A stretch of 40,306 nucleotides of DNA. It comes from VGJJ01 sp964480705 (GTDB lineage: Archaea > Iainarchaeota > Iainarchaeia > Iainarchaeales > VGJJ01). The position numbers and the translations under genes are program-made. Below the pieces are notes generated by a model. The model saw only the letters and a list, made by a program, of their open reading frames with translations. It ran no database searches and was not told the DNA's origin. Shown in pieces: positions 1 through 8,172 of the stretch (the first letter of the stretch is position 1; every line of letters begins with the position of its first letter). The stretch covers positions 1 through 40,306 of the forward strand of contig CAYZPC010000010.1 in NCBI GenBank assembly GCA_964480705.1, written 5' to 3'.

Positions 1-266
1 GTTTCGGTTGAAAGCGCACTGGGAACGCGCCCCGTGATTTTTACAATTGCCCAATTCGCATTCTGGTCAATGGAAATCGTTTGTCCCGTGAGTTCGTTGA
101 AGTCAAGCGCAATATCCTGCATTACCCTCGCGGGGGTGGTTTGTCTATATACGTCGCCGGAATCAAATTGAATGTTTTGCATGTGCGTGAAATGAATCTG
201 CGCAAAAATAATGAGAAAAACGGCTAACGAAAATGTTGAGAAACTCAACACAAAACCTTTTTTCAT
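1..266 (-). CDS. Partial pilin-like/secreted protein (C-terminus outside window)
   Basis: The minus-strand reading frame starts at the ATG at 266-264 and runs off the left edge, giving 88 residues. It begins MKKGFVLSFSTFSLAVFLII, a short basic N-terminus followed by one hydrophobic helix, so it should be exported or membrane-anchored like its neighbours. No Q-x-S-x-E motif is visible, so it would be an atypical pilin or a pilus-associated minor protein. The start codon overlaps the stop of the preceding gene as ATGA (266-263), which implies translational coupling in the same operon. Function is inferred only from the hydrophobic N-terminus and the operon position. Confidence 0.7.
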   Translation of the reverse strand, partial: MKKGFVLSFSTFSLAVFLIIFAQIHFTHMQNIQFDSGDVYRQTTPARVMQDIALDFNELTGQTISIDQNANWAIVKITGRVPSALSTE

Positions 267-700
267 GAAGCGCCCGGCCATGTGGAGACCTCCATTACAT
301 ACAAATTAGCGTCCGGGGGTGAAGGAACAATAAACCCGCGTCGCACGCGCTCGGTTTGAGGAGACTGAATGGTGCATCCGCTCTTAGTCACGACAAACGA
401 TGCAGTAGTGCTGCTAGGTGAAGGAAAGACAGAAACACTTCCACAAATAGCGGTGGGCCAGCCATTGATGAATGTGCGCACGTCTGTGGTGTTGTTCAAA
501 ATAACCGCGCGGCGAAGGTGAGGGGATTGTTCCAGCGCCAGTGCAGCATGATCGGCAAACTCTTGGAGAATTAACTCCTGCTCAATATTGGTTCCTTTGG
601 GAGTAATCGCATCAAATGCGAGCGTGACAATAACAAATAACACGGCAAGCGCGACCAGCGCATCAATTGCAATCACGAATCCGCGAGACATGTTATCCAC
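263..700 (-). CDS. Pilin-like membrane-anchored protein, 145 aa
   Basis: The N-terminus reads MDNMSRGFVIAIDALVAL followed by further hydrophobic residues. This is a short positive leader with Arg-Gly at residues 6-7, then a single hydrophobic helix with an acidic residue (Asp13). That resembles class III archaeal prepilin signals processed by an EppA-type peptidase, though the usual Gln and Glu are replaced. The remaining ~110 residues are a small polar domain with two cysteines, possibly a disulfide. It overlaps the upstream gene by 8 bp and the downstream gene by ATGA. Likely role: minor pilin or pseudopilin. No specific family recognised. Confidence 0.72.
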   Translation of the reverse strand: MDNMSRGFVIAIDALVALAVLFVIVTLAFDAITPKGTNIEQELILQEFADHAALALEQSPHLRRAVILNNTTDVRTFINGWPTAICGSVSVFPSPSSTTASFVVTKSGCTIQSPQTERVRRGFIVPSPPDANLYVMEVSTWPGAS

Positions 701-1226
701 TGTACACCTGCACCGAAGCCACGGCGCCTTGAGACTGATACACTACCGGAAGAGTAACCACGCTAATCTGATTTTTATCGACGGGAGCAGTTCCTGCTTG
801 CGTGAGAATCGTTTTGTTTGCATCCGAAATAGTGATGTAAAAATTCAAATCTCCAATTCCCATGGCGCGGGCCAAACTAGGGTAATCATCCCCATTCCAG
901 TCTCTAAACGTGCTCCATTTAGTGGAAGAAATCGCCCCGGGCGTGTTGGAAACCCCCACACTCTTTACACTATTTCGATCGGAGAGCGACTCCCAAAAAA
1001 TCGGGTCTCCGGTTGTGGAGAAAAGAGTGTGCGATGCACGCACCGCGCGCTGGGTGAGGAAATAATTTTCCTTATCATTAGCGGCTTGGCTTTGGAGCTG
1101 CTGGCTCAATCCCGAAATAAGGGTTAGAGCAAAGAGAAAAATAACAATGGAGAGAAGCGCATCCGTGGAATATAATTGCCCCCGCTCGCGGAGAAATGCG
1201 GGTGATTTTTTTTTGCGAAAAATCAT
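693..1226 (-). CDS. Pilin-like protein with class III-like signal, 177 aa
   Basis: I place the start at the ATG at 1226, which overlaps the upstream stop as ATGA. A longer frame reaches 1271 but lies inside the upstream gene. The protein starts with a very basic stretch, then RGQLYSTDALLSIVIFLFAL: Arg-Gly-Gln at residues 15-17 and Asp22 in place of the usual Glu, directly before the hydrophobic helix. This is the layout of an archaeal class III prepilin. The exported part is polar and ~140 residues long with no recognised fold. It lies in the operon of pilin-like genes and probably encodes a minor pilin. Confidence 0.75.
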   Translation of the reverse strand: MIFRKKKSPAFLRERGQLYSTDALLSIVIFLFALTLISGLSQQLQSQAANDKENYFLTQRAVRASHTLFSTTGDPIFWESLSDRNSVKSVGVSNTPGAISSTKWSTFRDWNGDDYPSLARAMGIGDLNFYITISDANKTILTQAGTAPVDKNQISVVTLPVVYQSQGAVASVQVYSG

Positions 1227-1663
1227 GCGGTTCCCTCGCGCGTGTGAATGTTTCCATTCACGTCTTTCCACACGGTGAAATAATTTCCATCAAATAAGGT
1301 GGGGGCCACCCACTCGGTGGAGGGGAGTTGTGCTGTAGCAAAACCTCGTGAACTTGACACTTCCACAAAACCATTTCCAGTTCGAATCGTCTGCGATTCC
1401 ATTCCGGATGGAATATAGAAAACTCCCTGGCTGCCAATGGGAGCGAGACTCATGTGAAAAAGAGCATTAGCTACTAACTCTGCGTTGCGCTCCACTGCTT
1501 GCTGTGAACGCAACGCGTCCGCGATGAGTAATTGCTGAGCAAAAATAGAAATGGACACCGCAAGAATGATGAGGAGGAGGGGGAGAATAATCATTAATTC
1601 CACCGTGGCTTGTCCACGCGGCGGCGAAGAAAGAGTGTGCAAGTTTTTTTCAGTGTGAGTCAT
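1223..1663 (-). CDS. Class III prepilin-like protein, 146 aa
   Basis: There is a clear class III signal: RGQATVELMIILPLLLII with Arg16, Gly17, Gln18 and Glu22, then a continuous hydrophobic helix. In the known class III family the leader is cut just before the Gln and the helix packs into the pilus core. The first 15 residues are hydrophilic. The mature C-terminal domain (~105 residues) is polar with aromatic residues and no cysteine. The gene lies 13 bp after the large paralogue upstream and overlaps the next gene by ATGA. Likely a structural or minor pilin. Confidence 0.8.
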   Translation of the reverse strand: MTHTEKNLHTLSSPPRGQATVELMIILPLLLIILAVSISIFAQQLLIADALRSQQAVERNAELVANALFHMSLAPIGSQGVFYIPSGMESQTIRTGNGFVEVSSSRGFATAQLPSTEWVAPTLFDGNYFTVWKDVNGNIHTREGTA

Positions 1664-1676
1664 CGTGCATCATTCC

Positions 1677-3959
1677 TCACGTCACATACTGGTCAAAACT
1701 CATATTTCCATCCGTGAAATTAGAAAACCAATCAATGTACAAGCTAGTGGGGTTGGGAATATTGACATTTGCTCCATTGAAACGATACTCTGAATTGATG
1801 AGTGCAGTGGACAAAAAGTCAAATGTTCCTGCCGTTGGCGCATTGGGGTTGGCTTGATACTGCGGCGCGGTGCCCGGAATGCCCGGAACATTAGGAGTGG
1901 GATACCAGACGCGGATATTATTTACGCGAGGCAAACCCGACATGACGCCGAATGTGACAATCCATGCGTTTTCGCTATTTGCATCGTCCGCGACACGAAT
2001 AACAATATTTCGATCACCGCTTCCTGCCAAACTACGCACGCGAAATTCATTCACATCCAACTGTCCAGCGGAAGGATTGCTTCGAGAAAAAGCAAATGGA
2101 GCGATGTTGAAATCTCCTAATGAATAACGGAATGTGTTGCGCGGACGCGCCCTGGCTGCTGTGGGAAGTGCGCTTGGATTATTTGCATCATCGTAAAATT
2201 GTATCGAAAAATAATACGTGTTTCCCACATTCAAATCATCAATAAGTTGTGTTCCCACATTTCCTGCTGCGAGAATACTCCCGGTGTATGAGGCGCTGTT
2301 TGCTGCGTTAAAGCTGGATTGAGAATTAATGTCGGTGGTGCTGTAGCGAATATCCACGCTCGAAACCGAGCCCGTTTGATTATCATCCCCGGGAAAGGTG
2401 AATGAAAGCAATACTGACTCGGCACTTGAACCCATCGTTCCGGACAAACTCGCAGGGGGCCCGGGAGGAATCGAATCAACGACACATCCCTCACCAAAAA
2501 CGCTTCCTGTGTAAATGGAACCATCGATGAACTCTACTACCGGGAGGAATTGTTCATTTTCATCTGAAATAGTTTTTGAAAAAGTAATCGTGTTTCCCGT
2601 GTCGTGCGTGGTTAAGGAGTCGATATCATGATTAGTAATATCAAATTCTTCATTGTCTGCAGCACTTCCGCTGGAGTAGAGCGTGGAGCCGTTTAGTGCG
2701 AATGTAGTAATTTCTGCCTGAGCAGAGTCACACGATGACCATCCGCGGATGGTAATTTTATCCAGTTTAATAGCAGTGGTCGCGTGCGTATTGCTGACTT
2801 TGAAATTGGATACATCATTGTTTAGCGCCTGTGCGCCAGACCAATCCCACGTAAAATAATTATTCATAGTTTGAACAATGGAATTAATTCCAAGAGTGGT
2901 GTTGTTTGCCCCCGTATAATCAGTAATGGTAAGGGAGCCAGAATAATTTCCCGCGGACGTGCCAGAAGGAACGGTGAGGGTGACATCCACATTCTGACAT
3001 GATGAGGGGTTGATTTGTGAAATCGTTGAAATGGGTGAAACCCACGATCCGGGAGAACTAGAAGAAATAGTGAACGAAACATCCTTGATGGCAGTTGAAC
3101 CCGAGTTGCATAGCTGTAGCGTTTGAACATTTGCATCGGCTCCCAGGGTAGTGAACTCAAGTGTGGATGGGATGGCGGTGAGCAACGTTTGTGCGGGAGC
3201 AAACACCTCCACATTAATCGGAATGGAAATCTGCTCCACGCTGCCTGAAACACTGCTCGACACGGTGAGGGTGCCCACATAATTTCCATACGCCGTGGCA
3301 CCGGCATTAAAATCAATATCGAAAGATTCGCTTTCTCCAGGAAGGAGAGTGATGCTCGAAGAAGATAGTGCTGCTCCCACATGCGAGTGTGACCACGCGA
3401 GTGAAAGAACGGATATGGCGACAGAGGAATTAAAATTAGTGAGCGTGACAGTAAAACTTTCATTGGAGTCGCGTGCGGTGGCAACATAAATAGTGTCGGT
3501 GTCGCTAACGACTGAAACTAAACTAATTGCCACATAGTTTGCATATGAAATTAAGCGAATGCGAATCAACCCCTGCGAGGTGGGAACACTTCCCTGCAAT
3601 GCGGGAATAGCGGAGGCAGAGACATCGGTGCCATACACTCGAAGAATAATTGAATTATTCGAGAGAAGAGAATTAGAAGCGTCAATTCCACTCGGAAACG
3701 GAAGAACCACATCGCGCACATTTCCAGGGCCCGATAAATACACTTGATTGATTTCGCGAACCAGTCTATTCACCGAATCACGAGCCGAATCAACCGATTG
3801 CTGTTTTTGAACATTGGAAACGTGCTCGGTGGTAAAGCTCACGAGCGCGGAGAGGATGGTGAGTGACACGGCAAGAATAATGAGCAATTCCACACTCGAC
3901 TGGCCGCGTGAGATAGTGGGTTGACTTTGGGTTGGTTGTGAATGAGTTTCAGGGGTCAT
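1677..3959 (-). CDS. Large class III signal surface protein with Ig-like and FN3-like domains, 760 aa
   Basis: The N-terminus carries RGQSSVELLIILAVSL (Arg18-Gly19-Gln20, Glu24), a strong class III prepilin-type signal, followed by a helix with NVQKQQSVDSARDSV, as in pilin N-terminal helices. Much of the rest is beta-rich. Residues ~250-360 look like an Ig/BACON-type domain, with a repeated 'LTAIPSTLEFTTLG ... LCNSG ... GSLTITDYTG' pattern. Residues ~495-605 look like fibronectin type III, beginning DSIPPGPPASLSG. A C-terminal ~150-residue domain follows. It is a tandem paralogue of the next gene upstream and overlaps it by 11 bp. Likely a giant pilin or pilus-tip/adhesin subunit. Domain names are judged by eye. 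Confidence 0.8.
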   Translation of the reverse strand: MTPETHSQPTQSQPTISRGQSSVELLIILAVSLTILSALVSFTTEHVSNVQKQQSVDSARDSVNRLVREINQVYLSGPGNVRDVVLPFPSGIDASNSLLSNNSIILRVYGTDVSASAIPALQGSVPTSQGLIRIRLISYANYVAISLVSVVSDTDTIYVATARDSNESFTVTLTNFNSSVAISVLSLAWSHSHVGAALSSSSITLLPGESESFDIDFNAGATAYGNYVGTLTVSSSVSGSVEQISIPINVEVFAPAQTLLTAIPSTLEFTTLGADANVQTLQLCNSGSTAIKDVSFTISSSSPGSWVSPISTISQINPSSCQNVDVTLTVPSGTSAGNYSGSLTITDYTGANNTTLGINSIVQTMNNYFTWDWSGAQALNNDVSNFKVSNTHATTAIKLDKITIRGWSSCDSAQAEITTFALNGSTLYSSGSAADNEEFDITNHDIDSLTTHDTGNTITFSKTISDENEQFLPVVEFIDGSIYTGSVFGEGCVVDSIPPGPPASLSGTMGSSAESVLLSFTFPGDDNQTGSVSSVDIRYSTTDINSQSSFNAANSASYTGSILAAGNVGTQLIDDLNVGNTYYFSIQFYDDANNPSALPTAARARPRNTFRYSLGDFNIAPFAFSRSNPSAGQLDVNEFRVRSLAGSGDRNIVIRVADDANSENAWIVTFGVMSGLPRVNNIRVWYPTPNVPGIPGTAPQYQANPNAPTAGTFDFLSTALINSEYRFNGANVNIPNPTSLYIDWFSNFTDGNMSFDQYVT

Positions 3960-6243
3960 AAAATTCAGCTCCTACACCAAACATGTCGAAAAACATATTG
4001 AAATCTGAAATGCCACTCACATAGTCTAAGTAAAAGCGGTTGGTATATGGCATGTCCACGTTCTCACTTCCATAATCATAAAGCATATCGAAATCAGGTC
4101 CCCGTGATAATTCAACACCGGATGAATAAGGTGTCATGTGCAAATTGGCATCGCTGTTTGGAGTCGTTCCCAAATAATTTGCTGGCGCTGGATACCAAAT
4201 CGCGTAATAATTTACGTCCGTTGCGTTGAAATCCAAGCGCATGACAAATCGATTAGAGGTATCATCATCGTATTCTACTCGGAAAATAAGGATTCCATGA
4301 TTCGATCCGCCGGATAGTGAAATGTTATGAAGGAAGAATCGATTGATGTCCCACGTTCCAATGGGGGCTGTACCCAAGTATGAGGAGGGGGCGTTAGCAA
4401 AGTTGAAATCATTGCCCGAAAAATTGAACTGAGCCCAGGGTTTGTCTCCACGTGAATTAGAAATATTTCCCTGATTGGGCACTTCATCCTCAAACATGAT
4501 TGCAAAATATTGTGGGAGACCGACTCGCAACCCGGAGACAATGACGGAACCCTGCGTTCCAGCTGTTGCTCCAGGGATGGTTGCAACCGTCGTTGCCGCA
4601 TTAAAATCGGCCTTTGTATTGATGGTGGAAAAGTATTTCATTTTAACAATACCTTGCGCAGCGCGCCCGGTAAAATTATCATCTCCCGGGTATGTGAAAG
4701 TTAGGCGGATGGAACCAGGTTCGGGTCCGGGAGTGGCAAGCAAATCTGTAACTGTTCCGGGAGGGGTTGTGTCGTTTTGGCAATAGCCCCCATCATGCAT
4801 TAGCGTCACTCCCGTTGGAGCACCAAACACGGCACTCGTGTATTGCGTTCCATCCGAAAAATCCACTACTGCGGTGAATGTTTCATTATCATCCTGAATG
4901 TTGTCGCTGAATGAAAGATAGTTGTCCGTGTACGTGGTCAAAACAGGCAAATTGAAATCCGTCACATCGGCTGTATTTCCATCCGGAAGGGCGCCGATGA
5001 AACGGCTCGTGTTATCCACGACCAAACTATTCCAGAAGGAAAGCTGCTGGTCGCAATCCCACCAATCGCGGAGAGTGACCTGCGTAATCGTCACGGGTTT
5101 TCTTCCAACGTTTGCCAATTCAAAATCAAAAATGGATTGAACACTCTTGTACGCCGGGTCCCAATTCCACCGGAAAACACTACTCATGCCCAGCACATTA
5201 ATGGTCACCGGCACATTAATGGAATTTGCTCCCGTGTAATCGGAAATGGTCAGCGAACCCGTGTAGGGACTAATGGAATCGGTGGGCACGCTCACGTTAA
5301 CATCTACTGTTTGACAGGATTGTGCGCTGAGCGTGGTAATTGGAGCAAACGGCGCTAACCACGTTCCAGGAGTTCCTGTTGAAGGAGTGATGGTAATATT
5401 TTTCATCTCCGTAGTGCCCACGTTGCATAACTGAAACGTAGTGCTGTTAGTGTCAATTCCAAATGTGCTTAGCGAAATGCTTGAGGGAAATGCCACTAAG
5501 AGCGACGAATTTCCTGCGTTCACATTTGCTTGCACTGGAATCACGAGCGTTTGCACACTCGAAGGAAACGTCGCCGTAACGGTAATGGTTCCAGTGTACG
5601 TTCCCACCGCGCTAGAACCCGCGAGCAAATTAGCATCAAATGCCAGCGTTGATCCCGCGGCGAGTGTTCCTGAACTTGGGGTAATGTTCAAGTTCACATC
5701 CGTGTGAGACCAGGATTTTGTAATTGTAATGCTCGCGTCTTCTGCTGCGCCGCTCGTGAGAATAATATTTGTGTTATCAAAATTACTTCGAGGGAGAGAT
5801 GCTGTGATGGTGGTGGGATTGGCAGACACGTCCATTTCTCCAATCATGACAAACCCATCAAATGCGCGGACGCGAATGTTTTGCAAACCTGAATGAATGG
5901 GGAGCGTTCCCGTGAGGGCGGGTGTTGCAGTGCCCGAGACGGTGGTGCCATACACGGTGACTACAATTGAATGGTCTTGAATGCCCGTACCACTCGACTC
6001 TACTCCATATGGCCACGTGAGCTGAATATACCGTGTGGCCCCCGGCCCCTGCGTGTACAAATCATTTGAAGTAGAAATTAATGATTGAATTGCCAATTCA
6101 GCGGTTTTGACTGCCTGCTGTTTTTGAAGATAATTCACTTGATTAGCAGTAAAATCCACCAGAACGGCGAGGATGATAATTGCCACTGCGACAATGGTGA
6201 TGAGTTCAATTGTTGACTGGCCGCGGGAACGGGAAAATACCAT
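3949..6243 (-). CDS. Large class III signal surface protein, tandem paralogue, 764 aa
   Basis: This is the first gene of the minus-strand operon. The signal MVFSRSRGQSTIELITIVAV has Arg7-Gly8-Gln9 and Glu13, a near-perfect class III prepilin signal. It matches its downstream neighbour in order and sequence: after the signal helix, 'GPG..R....P.G', 'VYGT.VS..A.PAL.G', an Ig/BACON-like domain around 243-350 ('TFGIDTNSTTFQLCN', 'GSLTISDYTGAN'), FN3-like around 488-600 (from DTTPPGTVTDLL), and a C-terminal aromatic-rich domain. The pair therefore arose by tandem duplication. It is probably anchored in, or polymerised with, a type IV pilus-like structure and exposed at the surface as an adhesin. 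Confidence 0.8.
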   Translation of the reverse strand: MVFSRSRGQSTIELITIVAVAIIILAVLVDFTANQVNYLQKQQAVKTAELAIQSLISTSNDLYTQGPGATRYIQLTWPYGVESSGTGIQDHSIVVTVYGTTVSGTATPALTGTLPIHSGLQNIRVRAFDGFVMIGEMDVSANPTTITASLPRSNFDNTNIILTSGAAEDASITITKSWSHTDVNLNITPSSGTLAAGSTLAFDANLLAGSSAVGTYTGTITVTATFPSSVQTLVIPVQANVNAGNSSLLVAFPSSISLSTFGIDTNSTTFQLCNVGTTEMKNITITPSTGTPGTWLAPFAPITTLSAQSCQTVDVNVSVPTDSISPYTGSLTISDYTGANSINVPVTINVLGMSSVFRWNWDPAYKSVQSIFDFELANVGRKPVTITQVTLRDWWDCDQQLSFWNSLVVDNTSRFIGALPDGNTADVTDFNLPVLTTYTDNYLSFSDNIQDDNETFTAVVDFSDGTQYTSAVFGAPTGVTLMHDGGYCQNDTTPPGTVTDLLATPGPEPGSIRLTFTYPGDDNFTGRAAQGIVKMKYFSTINTKADFNAATTVATIPGATAGTQGSVIVSGLRVGLPQYFAIMFEDEVPNQGNISNSRGDKPWAQFNFSGNDFNFANAPSSYLGTAPIGTWDINRFFLHNISLSGGSNHGILIFRVEYDDDTSNRFVMRLDFNATDVNYYAIWYPAPANYLGTTPNSDANLHMTPYSSGVELSRGPDFDMLYDYGSENVDMPYTNRFYLDYVSGISDFNMFFDMFGVGAEFYDP

Positions 6244-6291
6244 AGGTGAGGCACCTTTTTCGGGCTTTTAACCATTCCCCCAATGGCGGTG

Positions 6292-6302
6292 TTTTATAAA
6301 AC
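6292..6302 (-). promoter_or_regulatory. TATA box for the large pilin-like operon
   Basis: An AT-rich core reading TTTTATAAAA on the minus strand lies ~50 bp upstream of the 6243 start codon. A start site ~26 bp downstream (about 6270) would leave a ~25-nt leader. No strong Shine-Dalgarno sequence is seen before the ATG. It is the only good promoter candidate before the operon, so it may drive all six genes. Confidence 0.6.
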
Positions 6303-6387
6303 GCTTGAAGCAAAAATGGTCTAGAAGACTAAATTAACTGTTGGGAAAGGGTTCCAGACCTTGCCGGTTTTGCTGCGGGTTTTGATC

Positions 6388-6406
6388 AAACTTTTCTCAA
6401 AAGTTT
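6388..6406. repeat. Perfect inverted repeat with CTC loop
   Basis: AAACTTTT (6388-6395), CTC loop, AAAAGTTT (6399-6406): an 8-bp perfect stem. It ends exactly one base before the copied tRNA-Ser 5' end at 6407. The core TTTTCTCAAAA also occurs in the 11-bp-stem palindrome downstream of tRNA-Leu (21890-21914). Confidence 0.8.
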
Positions 6407-6421
6407 GCAGCGATGGCGGAG
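6407..6421 (+). repeat. Copy of the tRNA-Ser 5' end (15 bp)
   Basis: GCAGCGATGGCGGAG is identical to the first 15 bases of tRNA-Ser at 6487-6501. The match covers the 5' acceptor strand and the start of the D arm, 80 bp upstream and in the same orientation. The sequence after it does not continue as a tRNA and there is no matching 3' acceptor strand, so it is a truncated tRNA remnant or duplication. Intergenic space 6244-6486 otherwise holds only the operon promoter and hairpins. Confidence 0.8.
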
Positions 6422-6431
6422 CAGTCCGGCC

Positions 6432-6451
6432 TTTTTGCCTCATGGCAAAAA
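6432..6451. repeat. Perfect hairpin between tRNA-Ser and its 5' copy
   Basis: TTTTTGCC (6432-6439), TCAT loop, GGCAAAAA (6444-6451): an 8-bp perfect stem. It can be enclosed by CAGT (6422-6425) pairing with ACTG (6463-6466), and CCCCGGGG lies at 6452-6459. This could be a terminator or RNA structure, or part of a small inserted element. Confidence 0.65.
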
Positions 6452-6486
6452 CCCCGGGGAAAACTGTGCCGTAATTGTTGAATTAA

Positions 6487-6570
6487 GCAGCGATGGCGGA
6501 GTGGTCTAACGCGCCGGTCTGGAAAGCCGGTCTCCTCACGGAGGCACGAGTTCGAATCTCGTTCGCTGCG
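6487..6570 (+). tRNA. tRNA-Ser (anticodon GGA)
   Basis: The acceptor stem GCAGCGA (6487-6493) pairs perfectly with TCGCTGC (6563-6569), with G as discriminator at 6570. The anticodon loop reads CTGGAAA between CCGGT and GCCGG, giving anticodon GGA (Ser, UCC/UCU codons). The long variable arm (CTCC TCAC GGAG) is typical of tRNA-Ser. The T loop reads TTCGAAT. CCA is not encoded and no intron is seen. No convincing TATA box sits 35-40 bp upstream, where the 65-bp stretch after the 5'-end copy lies. Confidence 0.95.
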
Positions 6571-6669
6571 TCTTGTCATTATTTTCGACGGGTTGGCGTT
6601 GTAGTGCCCATAAATAAAACCTCTTTTAGGCAGTGCTTGGATTAAATATTCCAATTCTATTTCTCTTTC

Positions 6670-7086
6670 ATGACAAAAAATTCATCGTGCATTTTCTGCA
6701 AAATAGTTGCGGGAGAAATTCCCTGTCACAAAATTTACGAAGACGAAAAATACCTCACATTCTTGGACATCTCGCCTATTTCTCCCGGCCACTCTTTAGT
6801 GATTCCAAAAAACCATTCCCCGGATTTACTGCACGCGAGCACGAACGATCGAAGTGGTTTGCTCGAGATTGTTGCCAAAGTCGCTCCGGGGATTTTGCAC
6901 GCAACGGGTGCGAGTGCATTTAACATTGGAATCAACACGGGAAAAGATTCCGGACAAGTTGTGCTGCACACGCACGTGCACATTATTCCGCGCAAAGCAA
7001 ATGATGGAATGAAATCCTGGGAAAACATTCCAAGCAAACCTATTGATTTGGAGAAAATAGCCCAAAAAATACGCGCAGCCTTGTAA
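6670..7086 (+). CDS. HIT family nucleotide hydrolase
   Basis: A 138-residue protein with the histidine triad HTHVHIIP at residues 100-107 (His100, His102, His104; nucleophile expected at His102), and CIFC at residues 7-10, which is the common partial zinc site of the HINT/HIT branch. Hydrolases of this family remove AMP or similar groups from nucleotide conjugates in the cytosol; the true substrate cannot be told from sequence. It lies downstream of tRNA-Ser. An AT-rich box (TTAAATAT, 6643-6650) is centred ~24 bp before the ATG, so the mRNA is probably nearly leaderless. Length is normal for the family. Confidence 0.92.
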   Translation: MTKNSSCIFCKIVAGEIPCHKIYEDEKYLTFLDISPISPGHSLVIPKNHSPDLLHASTNDRSGLLEIVAKVAPGILHATGASAFNIGINTGKDSGQVVLHTHVHIIPRKANDGMKSWENIPSKPIDLEKIAQKIRAAL

Positions 7087-7122
7087 AAGGCGCATTTTGG
7101 CTTAAAACGCCAAGGAAAATGA

Positions 7123-7128
7123 TTTAAA
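7123..7128 (+). promoter_or_regulatory. TATA-like box before the 7154 operon
   Basis: TTTAAA followed by GG lies ~28 bp before the ATG at 7154. This spacing fits a leaderless archaeal start there rather than at the earlier GTG at 7145. Confidence 0.5.
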
Positions 7129-7153
7129 GGTCAAGAAGCCTTGCGTGCTAGTC

Positions 7154-7708
7154 ATGACCACTGCCTCATTCAATTGTCAAATGGATATTACGTTTCAACA
7201 CACTCCCGATGGAAGACCGGAGTTGTATGATTTTCTCTGGGAACATTTGCCCCAACTCGCGCAAACGCTTGGTGAAAAAAAAATTTGCGTAACCGTAAAT
7301 GCTCCCTCTCCCGTTGAAAAATGGGCCAAACAATCCAGCATGACGCGGGGAGAATTAGAACACGTTTTAGACAAAGTGTTTCGCGACAAACGAATGGAAG
7401 TTGCGGCACATTCCAAAGAAAAAAGTTCGGTACTGGAAGCAACCATTCGTTCGGAGGATTTAGATCAGGTGCTGAACGCGTATAATATTTACATGGAAAA
7501 GTGGCTCCCCTTTCTAACGTTTGAAGGAAAAAATTTCCGAATAGACTTTTCCTCTGCCGAAAAAAACATGGTGAAATGCTTCGCCCAATCGGATAAGAAA
7601 CCCCTCATAAACACGTTTCTCGTTCGCAATCTCAAACAAGCGCCGCGCGTGCGAAGCATTGTGTTTGCATCCCGAGAAGAACGAATGAAAACGAGCAGGA
7701 GCCGTTAA
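7154..7708 (+). CDS. Uncharacterised protein, 184 aa
   Basis: I chose the ATG at 7154 because of TATA spacing; an upstream GTG at 7145 or a later ATG at 7181 (MDITFQHTPDG) are alternatives. The protein is soluble, mixed alpha/beta, with no signal peptide or membrane segment, and ends in a basic tail (RMKTSRSR). I recognise no family. It is the first gene of a short operon: the next gene starts 2 bp after its stop, and a third follows with an ATGA overlap. The neighbours include a possible nuclease fold, so a nucleic-acid role is conceivable but not shown. Confidence 0.65.
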   Translation: MTTASFNCQMDITFQHTPDGRPELYDFLWEHLPQLAQTLGEKKICVTVNAPSPVEKWAKQSSMTRGELEHVLDKVFRDKRMEVAAHSKEKSSVLEATIRSEDLDQVLNAYNIYMEKWLPFLTFEGKNFRIDFSSAEKNMVKCFAQSDKKPLINTFLVRNLKQAPRVRSIVFASREERMKTSRSR

Positions 7709-7710
7709 AC

Positions 7711-8172
7711 GTGTACGTGAATGGAAACAAGACCACTGCACTCATGCATCTGCTCACGCTCCATGAACTCAACCGCATTCGAGTAACGGGAAAATGGCCC
7801 ATTACACGCATGACTAGTGAACAATCCGTGTTGCTGCACACCCAAAACGGTTCTGCACGGGAAGGAAAATTTGATTTTTTGGTTGAAACACCGCGCAAAA
7901 CAATTGGATTTGAAGTACTCACACGACCTAGTAAAGGAAAAATGCTCAAAAAATTAGCCTATAAGCATGAAGTGGATGATTTTGTTTTTGTCATACCCCA
8001 CGATGCGCTGCTGCCGTATCAACGAACTGAAAAAAATCACGGGTGGAAAGTGCGCTCTAAAAAACTCCCGCCCTCATTTGGACAAAAAGGATTATTTGTG
8101 TGGCTAGTGGATATTGATAAACAGGAAATTGTGGCCAAACAGCCTTTTACTAAATTATATTACCTCGAATGA
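7711..8172 (+). CDS. Uncharacterised protein, possible PD-(D/E)XK-like fold, 153 aa
   Basis: It starts with GTG at 7711 (a second GTG lies two codons later), 2 bp after the previous stop. The middle part reads 'EGKFDFLVETPRKTIGFEVL', then a basic helix with 'KGKMLKKLAYKHEVDDFVFVIP'. An acidic residue in one strand, Glu in the next and a following helix before a hydrophobic 'FVFVIP' strand resemble the core of restriction-endonuclease-like proteins, but the canonical E-x-K is E-V-L here, so it may be inactive or unrelated. No membrane segments. Translational coupling to the next gene (ATGA, 8169-8172) suggests joint action. Function unknown. Confidence 0.6.
   Translation: MYVNGNKTTALMHLLTLHELNRIRVTGKWPITRMTSEQSVLLHTQNGSAREGKFDFLVETPRKTIGFEVLTRPSKGKMLKKLAYKHEVDDFVFVIPHDALLPYQRTEKNHGWKVRSKKLPPSFGQKGLFVWLVDIDKQEIVAKQPFTKLYYLE

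Noticed and set aside
588..1127. 179-codon plus-strand open frame
   Set aside because: It lies antisense to two pilin-like genes with clear signal motifs and operon overlaps, and its translation has no coherent features.
6397..6654. 85-codon minus-strand open frame
   Set aside because: It runs antisense through tRNA-Ser and its 5'-end copy; no coding support.
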